A stretch of DNA of 20,555 bases, from contig CAJUGZ010000036.1 of assembly GCA_910585855.1 (NCBI GenBank), positions 1 to 20,555 on the forward strand, given 5' to 3'. A program made the position numbers and the translations under genes. Numbering within the stretch: the first letter of the stretch is position 1; the number at the start of each line of letters is the position of its first letter. Shown piece by piece: positions 14,013 through 20,555 of this stretch. Source of the DNA: an uncultured Lachnospiraceae bacterium (GTDB lineage Bacteria > Bacillota_A > Clostridia > Lachnospirales > Lachnospiraceae). The notes beneath the pieces were generated by a model. It was given only the letters and a program-made list of their open reading frames with translations. It made no database searches and had not been told where the DNA came from.

Positions 14013-17000
14013 TTATTGCTCCACTGGGAAACGAAGAATATTGCCGCTTGCCTTATTTAAAATCAATACAGCATCTGTAGAATTAATCTTTCCATCTCCG
14101 TTTACATCTGCCAGTTTTTGCTGTTCTTCGTCCAATTCAATCAATCCGCTTGCATAATTTAATGTAAGAACAGCATCAATCGAATTGATTCCTCCATTTC
14201 GGTTAATATCTCCAAATGCATATTTGCTTTCTGGTTTTGGATCTACCTCTTGGAAATCCTGCTCTTGTACAATAGAAATCTGATACTGTACGATTTTATT
14301 ACCGTCCTCGGTTCTCGCTGTAATGATTGTTTCTCCAAGAGCAATTCCTTTTACTACGCCGTCTTTTACTTCTGCAATTTGGGTATCATCAGAAGTCCAG
14401 TCTATTTTTTGATTCGTTGCATCGGATGGCAGAATCGTTGCCTGAAGCTGCGTTGACTCTCCCTTTTTCAATGTAATACTTTGATTCTGTGCATAAATTC
14501 CTTCTACTTTTATTATCTTTTTTCCTTCTACTACCACTATACAGGAAACCTGATTTCCACTTACACTTGCCGTTATCTCTGCTTTACCGTTAGAAATCGC
14601 TTTTACTACACCACCCTCTACAGTAGCCACTGAAGGATTGCTGCTGTTCCATTCCACTGCTGCATCTTCCAATGCAGAATAAGAAACAAGCAGAGTTTCG
14701 CTTTCGCCTTCTTTTAATGTCAATTCCGATTTATTTAATACAAACGGAGCATCCAATTCCGAGCGAATAATATATTTTACCAAATCGTTGCTAAATTGCG
14801 TCTGTTCGGTATCAGTCAGTGCTTCAATATAAATTTCATTTCCAAATGCCAATAAATCTACTTCACGATATTCCTTTGGTATACTTACCGTAAAGTTCTT
14901 TCCTGTTCCTGCTTCCACACTTCCTAGTGAAATCTCTTCTATTACAGTAATTTCTTCCTCGAAATTTATCGTATATACTTGTACTCTTACTCCTTCTGCT
15001 GTCTGGTATCCAATATTTTTTACTGTTCCAACTAGTTCTGCATTTTCCCATGTTCCGCTTAATACAACTTCTTCTACCGAAATATCTGCATTTCCGATTG
15101 TAAGTTCTATTTCATTGTCCTGCAAAGCAGTTTCATCTTCTGCCGTAACAGTTAAAGTTATTTTATGACAGTGAAGAGAATCCGGCAGCGGATACGATAC
15201 GGAAAATCTTCCAGTTTCTCCGGCTTGCAGTTCTACGGAAAGATTCGACTCTGCAGCAACAGAACCTGTTTCATCGGTAATCATGGCGTGAATAGCAGTT
15301 ACTTTTTCTATACTATTATTTTTTACTTCAAATATTATCGGTAAATCCCTGCCCGGCACTACCTGCTCCTCTTCATACCATGCATGTTCTAATTTTAAAT
15401 CATGCCCTTCCATAAAATTTACTACTTGAATATCTGCTGTACCATAAATTTTTTCTGCGTCTTCTGTTACTTCTACCAAATTAAATACAGCAATTAAATT
15501 TTTCTCTCTGTCTTCTGTCATCTGATAGCTTCGGATATATTTTGCATCATCAGACAGACGAATTAATTCACTCCAATTTCCTCTTTCCTTCTCATAGCGA
15601 TAAGCAACCAATTCACTGGTAAACCCAGTATAGCTTACTGCAGAAATAACTGGATTGTTATCTAAAATCGTTACCGTATAAGTCGTTCCAAATGCCGGAA
15701 GCCCTGTTTCTCTGCTCTGTTTTGAAGAGATATCATAAACCATTAACACTTCGCCCGACTCATAATACAAAAGATTATTTTCTACTTGTGCATTTTTCCC
15801 CTGTAAAGTAATGGTTTCAGAATCTGTAACAATATAAATCTGATCCTCACATTCATACAACACACCCGGCTCATCATTCCAATTTACTGCTGCACAATTA
15901 TCAATCTGTGAAAGCCCCTCTGCAATGGTAGAAACTGTCCATTTTCCATTTTTTCGAACTGCTTTTTTTATAACATTTGTTCCTTCCAATAAAAACGGAT
16001 CATTTGCTGAATTTTCTATCCATGCAGCTCCAATTTGATTTTTGCAGACAGCTAAAGAATGAAACATCTCATAACTAGAAGAATTTTCTGTAATCTTTAC
16101 AGCTTTACTAAATGTACCGTTCTGATAAGTCATAAAATATAAATCCATAGATTTTAAAATTTCTTCCAAGCCAGCCGAATCCGGCATAGCAGAATCCGTT
16201 TTCTGCCACAGAATAGATACTGTTTTTCCGTCAGAAACTATGTAAGGATAATCATTCAGTCCTCCGGTATCAGATGTAACCTTTGGCTCACTCCATGTTG
16301 AACCATTATAGATGGAATAGCATAAAGACGTTTTATTGACATCCGACTTTGTTCCCATATCTCCTACCCATAACAACAGTTTTGTTCCATCATCTAAACA
16401 AGCAATTCGTGCTTCATGATATGGATATTGGTTTGGAATATTCAAAAGTACATTTGGCTGTGCCGCTCTGCTTTCATTCGCAATACTTGCTGTATATAGA
16501 TAATCTCTGCTGATTGGCTGCATTTTCACAATATCTAAAATAACTCCGTCCCCATCTTCCATTGCAAATGCTTCGATTCCTTTTGTTGTCTTTGGATATA
16601 AAATAATATCATCAAATTCGTTTGTATAAGAAGGTCCGTCAAATCCTAATACTTTACTTTCAAAATATACTTTTCCTGTCAATTTTGCTGAAAACGCCTT
16701 TGCAAACGTTTCACATGGCAATTTAAATCCAAACTTAAGACCTCCTTTTAAACCTCCCTCCACATAAGTTTTTATCTTCTTTTCTCCAACGCCAACTCCA
16801 ATATTTGCACTTAAACCTAAACTAAGATCTGCTGCTGGATTATAACAATAAGCACTTTCCCTTACTAAAGAAATTTTTGCACCGGCCTCTACCTCTGCAC
16901 CAAATGTTAAATAAGCAATCGGAAATGGCGGAATTTTATACTCAAAAGATGTTCCCAATCCAATTTCTGCAATAACTCCTCCTTGGGATAATACAATTTC

Positions 17001-19310
17001 ACCGGATGCATAACTAAATTCCATATATCCCACTACTGATGCATTTCCGTCAATTCCCATTTTAAGCCCATTAACCTTGCGAAGTTTTCCTCTTAACTTG
17101 CTAAAATTATTCCATAACTTTGTACTGTCTACTTTTTTACCTGTCATACCAGTATAAAGATCTTTTACCTGCTTGTAAGATTCACTCCAATAATTGGTTT
17201 TATTACCATCTTCTGAGAGAGAAGCTGAACCGGAAAAATCTTTAAATCCAATTAAAACCTGTATGGTTTTTGTTTCTGTATCTACCTTTGCTTGTACAGC
17301 CTCTCCCAATTTCATTTCCAATGCCACATCAACCGAAAATAATGGAAAAGAATAATTACCTATTTCAATCTCCGGTCCATCTATTTTTTCACCCTTAATA
17401 CTGACATTCTTTATTAAATCCCCCAAAGAAAACTTTGCTAAAACCTGTTCGGCTGTAGCATCCTTTGCAATTATTACTGTATTAAATGGAATATTATTTT
17501 CATTTGCATAAGTTTCTGCATAAGAACCTTCATACCCATAAATTGTTATTTTAGACCAAATACTAAAAACATCTTTTCCTATTTCTGTTACACTCGCCGG
17601 AATCACAACCCTTTCTATATTAACTTTTTCAAGATAATCCAAACCTGTACTTGCAATCCTTTGAGGTATCTTTTCCATTCCCTCTTCAAATATAACCTCT
17701 TTTAATGTTTCACATCCAGATAATACTCCACTCCCATAACTACCAGATTCCGCTACTTCCACTCCTTTTGGGATTACAATACTTGTAATTTTTGTTCCAC
17801 TTATCATCAACTCACCAAGATGTTTTACATTTGCTGGTAACTGTAAACTACGTAAACTTTCACAACCGCTAAATACCCCTCGCTCCATTGTACTTATATT
17901 AGATGATAACTTTACATACTCTAAACTTGTACAATCTTTAAATGCATATGCTCCTAAAACTACTTCACTATTTTCTTCCATTACAACACTTTCTAACTTA
18001 TCACAATATTCAAATACACTTGCACCTATTTTTTGTACTGATTTTGGCAAAAAAATATTTACTAAATTATCACAATCTTCAAATGCTCTACCTCCTATTT
18101 CTTTCAGTGATTCTGGGAACTCTATATTTTTTAACCCACTATTCATAAATGCCCACATATCTATTTTTTCTATTGTTTGAGGTAATTCTATATTTGTAAG
18201 TCTACTACAATCACTAAATGCACTTTTACCAATTTCTTTTATTCCTTCAGGAATTACCACTTTCTCTATATAATTTCCATTTGCAATACTTGATGGTATA
18301 ACTTCCATTCCCTCCTCAAATATAACTTCTTTTAATGTTTCACATCCAGACAACGCTCCCGATCCTGTTTCCACTCCTTTTGGAATTACAATACTTGCAA
18401 TTTTTGTTCCACTTATCATCAACTCACCAAGATGTTTTACATTTGTTGGTAACTGTAAACTACATAAACTTTCACAATCCATAAATATCCCACGCTCTAT
18501 TATACTTATATTAGATGATAACCTTACATCTTTTAAATTTGGACATCTACTAAATGCATATGCTTCTAAAACTACCTCACTATTTTCTTCTATCACAACA
18601 CTTTCTAACTTATCACAATATGAAAATACACTTGCACCTATTTTTTGTACTGATTTTGGTAAAAAAATATTTACTAAACTATCACAATCTTCAAATGCTC
18701 TACCTCCTATTTCTTTCAGTGATTCTGGAAACTCTATATTTTTTAATCCACTATGCATAAATGCCCACATATCTATTTTTTCTATTGTTTGAGGTAATTC
18801 TATACTTATAAGTCTACTACAACTACTAAATGCACTTTCACCAATTTCTATAACAGGACATCCATCAATTTCTTCCGGTATTACTACATTTGCTTCTGTC
18901 CCATTATATCCTGTTATTGTCACTGTATTTCCATTTAAAGTATACAAAAATCCGTTCGATTCTAAACTTTCTGTTAACATAATTGCAGAGCCACTAGGAA
19001 CTTTTCCTTCCTCTAAACAAGTTTCTTCTAATTCTTCCTGCTTTTCCTGATTTTCAACAGACAAACTTTCCTGTATTTCCTCTATGGGTTCTTCCAAGTC
19101 TTCATCTTTTTGCTCTTCTTCCTGTTGTTTCTCTTCCTGTTCCACAGAAATCTTATCTGAAATTTCTGTTTCTTCCTGTACAATTCCAGTTTCTTTTCCT
19201 ATCTGTTCCACAACACCTGCTGCAAACACAAATATCGAATGTTGTGATAAAAACAAAATACCTGCCATAACAGACGCAACTATTCGATTTTTCCATATCC
19301 TCTTTTTCAT
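14013..19310 (-). CDS. Exported BspA-type leucine-rich-repeat protein with C-terminal dockerin
   Basis: 1765 aa. Signal peptide 1-31 (cleavage near F-A-A-G), then a Glu/Gln-rich linker (35-105). Leucine-rich repeats of the LRR_5/BspA class (about 130-610) show I-G-x-x-A-F-x-x-C-x-x-L patterns and include a recent internal duplication. A beta-rich region I do not recognise (610-950) is followed by a repeated W-S-E-P/propeller-like region (950-1280). Two CARDB-like domains (about 1305-1515) and two Big_2 Ig-like domains (1519-1680) come next. The C-terminus (about 1700-1762) is a dockerin: G-D-I-N-R-N-G-G-I-N-S-I-D and A-D-V-N-G-D-G-K-I-N-S-T-D, two Ca-binding F-hand loops. The first loop has Asn in place of Asp at position 5. 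Start is ATG at 19310 with GGAGGT 5 nt upstream, rather than TTG at 19346. There is no LPxTG or wall-binding repeat, so anchoring by the neighbouring cohesin protein is the likely route. Binding target unknown. Confidence 0.88.
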   Translation of the reverse strand: MKKRIWKNRIVASVMAGILFLSQHSIFVFAAGVVEQIGKETGIVQEETEISDKISVEQEEKQQEEEQKDEDLEEPIEEIQESLSVENQEKQEELEETCLEEGKVPSGSAIMLTESLESNGFLYTLNGNTVTITGYNGTEANVVIPEEIDGCPVIEIGESAFSSCSRLISIELPQTIEKIDMWAFMHSGLKNIEFPESLKEIGGRAFEDCDSLVNIFLPKSVQKIGASVFSYCDKLESVVIEENSEVVLEAYAFSRCPNLKDVRLSSNISIIERGIFMDCESLCSLQLPTNVKHLGELMISGTKIASIVIPKGVETGSGALSGCETLKEVIFEEGMEVIPSSIANGNYIEKVVIPEGIKEIGKSAFSDCSRLTNIELPQTIEKIDMWAFMNSGLKNIEFPESLKEIGGRAFEDCDNLVNIFLPKSVQKIGASVFEYCDKLESVVMEENSEVVLGAYAFKDCTSLEYVKLSSNISTMERGVFSGCESLRSLQLPANVKHLGELMISGTKITSIVIPKGVEVAESGSYGSGVLSGCETLKEVIFEEGMEKIPQRIASTGLDYLEKVNIERVVIPASVTEIGKDVFSIWSKITIYGYEGSYAETYANENNIPFNTVIIAKDATAEQVLAKFSLGDLIKNVSIKGEKIDGPEIEIGNYSFPLFSVDVALEMKLGEAVQAKVDTETKTIQVLIGFKDFSGSASLSEDGNKTNYWSESYKQVKDLYTGMTGKKVDSTKLWNNFSKLRGKLRKVNGLKMGIDGNASVVGYMEFSYASGEIVLSQGGVIAEIGLGTSFEYKIPPFPIAYLTFGAEVEAGAKISLVRESAYCYNPAADLSLGLSANIGVGVGEKKIKTYVEGGLKGGLKFGFKLPCETFAKAFSAKLTGKVYFESKVLGFDGPSYTNEFDDIILYPKTTKGIEAFAMEDGDGVILDIVKMQPISRDYLYTASIANESRAAQPNVLLNIPNQYPYHEARIACLDDGTKLLLWVGDMGTKSDVNKTSLCYSIYNGSTWSEPKVTSDTGGLNDYPYIVSDGKTVSILWQKTDSAMPDSAGLEEILKSMDLYFMTYQNGTFSKAVKITENSSSYEMFHSLAVCKNQIGAAWIENSANDPFLLEGTNVIKKAVRKNGKWTVSTIAEGLSQIDNCAAVNWNDEPGVLYECEDQIYIVTDSETITLQGKNAQVENNLLYYESGEVLMVYDISSKQSRETGLPAFGTTYTVTILDNNPVISAVSYTGFTSELVAYRYEKERGNWSELIRLSDDAKYIRSYQMTEDREKNLIAVFNLVEVTEDAEKIYGTADIQVVNFMEGHDLKLEHAWYEEEQVVPGRDLPIIFEVKNNSIEKVTAIHAMITDETGSVAAESNLSVELQAGETGRFSVSYPLPDSLHCHKITLTVTAEDETALQDNEIELTIGNADISVEEVVLSGTWENAELVGTVKNIGYQTAEGVRVQVYTINFEEEITVIEEISLGSVEAGTGKNFTVSIPKEYREVDLLAFGNEIYIEALTDTEQTQFSNDLVKYIIRSELDAPFVLNKSELTLKEGESETLLVSYSALEDAAVEWNSSNPSVATVEGGVVKAISNGKAEITASVSGNQVSCIVVVEGKKIIKVEGIYAQNQSITLKKGESTQLQATILPSDATNQKIDWTSDDTQIAEVKDGVVKGIALGETIITARTEDGNKIVQYQISIVQEQDFQEVDPKPESKYAFGDINRNGGINSIDAVLTLNYASGLIELDEEQQKLADVNGDGKINSTDAVLILNKASGNILRFPVEQ
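17671..18849 (-). repeat. Tandem internal duplication in the leucine-rich-repeat region
   Basis: Segments 17671-18237 and 18301-18849 are near-identical direct repeats with an offset of 612 bp (630 bp after an 18-bp indel at about 17735). Each encodes about 185 residues covering several LRR units. The later copy in the protein has six extra residues (A-E-S-G-S-Y-type insertion) and scattered substitutions. High DNA identity indicates a recent duplication or ongoing gene conversion. Confidence 0.85.
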
Positions 19311-19311
19311 T

Positions 19312-19547
19312 CTACACCTCCATTTTCTCACCCTGTGTAAAATCAAACTCCTTTTTCCCTCTGTTTTTCCTTACATCAAAAAAATACTCATATGAAACAT
19401 TTAATACTTCACAAACTTTTAAATATTCCTCAATACTCATCTTCTGCCCCCCCGTATTAACTGTTCTGACATACCTGCTTTTTCCATAAGATAAGTTCGG
19501 CTAATTTTATTCTCATCTATGTACCTCACAATCTCATCTACTATCAT
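19312..19547 (-). pseudogene. Frameshifted XRE-type regulator upstream of the dockerin gene
   Basis: From ATG at 19547 (AGGAGG 8 nt upstream) the frame reads a helix-turn-helix start, D-E-I-V-R-Y-I-D-E-N-K-I-S-R-T-Y-L-M-E-K-A-G-M-S-E-Q, and then stops at TGA (19437). The rest of the domain, M-S-I-E-E-Y-L-K-V-C-E-V-L-N-V-S-Y-E-Y-F-F-D, is in another frame (ATG at 19440 to TAG at 19312). Adding one G to the run of seven G (19447-19453) would join them as about 80 residues. Compared with typical XRE domains about four codons around the recognition-helix end also seem missing. The second part ends 1 nt before the dockerin gene ATG and contains its ribosome binding site, so the gene belongs to that operon. 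It may be a pseudogene, a phase-variable gene or a sequencing error. Confidence 0.65.
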
Positions 19548-19566
19548 ATCCATTACCTCCTAATAA

Positions 19567-19616
19567 AGTTTTTCTTAACTATCTTAAAGAATAATATAGT
19601 TTTTCTTAATTGTCAA
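19567..19616 (-). promoter_or_regulatory. Promoter with twin operator-like boxes before the XRE/dockerin/cohesin operon
   Basis: Minus strand: -35 TTGACA (19616-19611), 17-bp spacer, -10 TATTCT (19593-19588). The 12-mer TTAAGAAAAACT occurs twice, at 19609-19598 (within the promoter spacer) and 19578-19567 (just downstream), 31 bp apart or about three helical turns. This is a plausible binding site for an XRE regulator, either the adjacent broken one or the divergent one. Confidence 0.55.
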
Positions 19617-19976
19617 TTACTTTTCTCTATCCTAATTAAGAATTTCTGCATTTTTTATTTACAAACAAAATAATCCATGCTATTCTAAAGTGGAATTGAT
19701 TGCAAAATCATAAATCCAAAACGCAAAACTACAAAAAATAACAACAAACATTTATATCCTATAGATTTTTTTACTGAAAAATAAAATTCTTTTCCTTACA
19801 CAAAAAATCAAGTAGAAATTGACCTTCTCCACTACTCACTACACGGGACACATACAACGAAGCTATTAATTTCCCCACATACTCCTGTGCATAAAAAAAC
19901 TTCAAACACTGCAAATTTACTTTAAATATATAAAAACTTCCAAACATATTTAAATTAGAAAATGGAGGCAATGCAT
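19617..19976. other. AT-rich intergenic region between divergent operons
   Basis: About 360 bp without a credible gene. A short minus-strand frame here lacks a ribosome binding site and family resemblance. AT-rich sequence with TATATAAA at 19927-19934 precedes the plus-strand regulator, but no matching -35 is evident. Confidence 0.5.
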
Positions 19977-20315
19977 ATGGGAATTATACGTGACAACGTA
20001 AAAAAGAACTTAGGATACTATCTTTCCTTAAAAGGAATTACACAAAAAGAATTGGCAAAAAAACTAAACGTTTCCCAGTCAGCCGTCACCAACTGGATTA
20101 AAGGAAAAAATTCTCCTGATATTGAATTAGTTGCAGAAATATGTGATATTTTAGATATTTCCGTAACTGAATTATTCGGAGCAAGTACAAACGAACCAGA
20201 AACCGAACTTGCCAATGACCAATATACAGAAACCGAACGGCAGATCATTTTACAATACCGCCAAAAACCAGAACTACATCAAGCAATTCATATTTTACTA
20301 GATATTAAACAATAA
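19977..20315 (+). CDS. XRE-family transcriptional regulator
   Basis: 112 aa from ATG at 19977. GGAGG lies 8 nt upstream of this ATG and only 2 nt before the ATG at 19971, so the inner start is favoured. A Cro/CI-type helix-turn-helix fills residues about 5-62: L-G-Y-Y-L-S-L-K-G-I-T-Q-K-E-L-A-K-K-L, recognition helix S-Q-S-A-V-T-N-W-I-K-G, then P-D-I-E-L-V-A-E-I-C-D-I-L-D-I-S-V-T-E-L-F-G. The C-terminal 45 residues are polar with a short helix (E-R-Q-I-I-L-Q-Y-R), as in many phage-type repressors, without a peptidase domain. It is transcribed divergently from the surface-protein operon and has its own terminator. A role in controlling that operon is possible, but no direct sign is seen. Confidence 0.9.
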   Translation: MGIIRDNVKKNLGYYLSLKGITQKELAKKLNVSQSAVTNWIKGKNSPDIELVAEICDILDISVTELFGASTNEPETELANDQYTETERQIILQYRQKPELHQAIHILLDIKQ

Positions 20316-20334
20316 AAACTATCTGCATACAACA

Positions 20335-20365
20335 AAAAGATTAGCATAAACACAGCTAATCTTTT
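20335..20365 (+). terminator. Intrinsic terminator of the XRE gene
   Basis: Perfect 11-bp stem: AAAAGATTAGC (20335-20345) and GCTAATCTTTT (20355-20365), with a 9-nt loop, 19 nt after the stop codon. Confidence 0.85.
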
Positions 20366-20481
20366 ACTATTTCTATTGATTCACATTTCCCTACCACCTT
20401 CCCAAATTTACTATAAAATTAACAGCAGGTTCTTAGAATCGTTTCGATATCATTCTCTTTTTATTTTTTCCAAAAGCCAAA

Positions 20482-20555
20482 AACAGCCAGATGCGAAAAT
20501 CCTAGGCAGACTGCAGTGACTTTGGAAAAAAGTTAGAAGTTCTTGACTTCTGCTT
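20482..20555 (+). repeat. Large palindromic element, copy 4 (cut by window end)
   Basis: It begins AACAGCC, then a new stem arm starting AGATGCGAAAAT (20489-20513), then the conserved interior (CAGTGACTTTGG, AGAAGTTCTTGACTTCTGCT). The distance from AACAGCC to the end of the arm (32 nt) is identical to copies 1 and 3. The partner arm should lie roughly 260 bp beyond the window. Confidence 0.75.

Noticed and set aside
17671..18849. CRISPR-like direct repeats
   Set aside because: The repeats are long, in frame and encode LRR units; there are no short identical repeats with unique spacers anywhere in the window.
19771..19971. A 66-codon minus-strand frame upstream of the XRE gene
   Set aside because: TTG-type start without a ribosome binding site, no family resemblance, and it would occupy the expected promoter region of the XRE gene.

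Overview
The window looks like a low-GC Gram-positive chromosome, most likely a gut clostridium of the Lachnospiraceae type. This rests on the gene order rimP-nusA-rnpM-ylxQ-infB-rbfA-nrnA-truB-ribF, strong AGGAGG-type ribosome binding sites, and large secreted BspA-like, dockerin and cell-wall-binding-repeat proteins. The genus is an inference; no rRNA or tRNA gene is present.

Region 1 (1-9190): a conserved translation/transcription operon, entirely on the minus strand, runs from a promoter near 9161-9189 through rimP, nusA, rnpM (ylxR), ylxQ, infB, rbfA, nrnA, truB and ribF. Genes overlap or lie less than 70 nt apart. Together they cover 30S maturation (RimP, RbfA), transcription elongation/termination (NusA), RNA-binding accessory factors (RnpM, YlxQ), initiation (IF2), nanoRNA/pAp turnover (NrnA), tRNA pseudouridylation (TruB) and FMN/FAD synthesis (RibF). 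The leader before rimP holds a hairpin and mutually exclusive pairings.

Region 2 (9190-11800): an accessory, repeat-rich stretch. Three complete copies (9219-9552 inverted, 9672-10004, 11241-11574) and one copy cut by the window end (20482-20555) belong to one family of about 334-bp imperfect palindromes. The internal sequence is conserved, but each copy has a different terminal stem of 25-28 bp that still pairs with its own partner arm. Among them lie a PD-(D/E)XK (Rpn/PDDEXK_2) nuclease-transposase gene, a 157-bp MITE-like palindrome and a possible tiny membrane peptide.

Region 3 (11736-19616): a secreted-protein operon on the minus strand. A promoter with twin 12-bp boxes is followed by a small XRE regulator broken at a run of seven G. 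Next comes a 1765-aa exported BspA-type leucine-rich-repeat protein that ends in a type-I-like dockerin. Last is a 709-aa exported protein with an N-terminal cohesin-like domain and six C-terminal cell-wall-binding repeats, followed by an intrinsic terminator. The simplest reading is that the second protein displays the first on the cell surface through cohesin-dockerin binding.

Region 4 (19617-20555): a divergent stand-alone XRE regulator with its own terminator, then the start of a further palindromic element.
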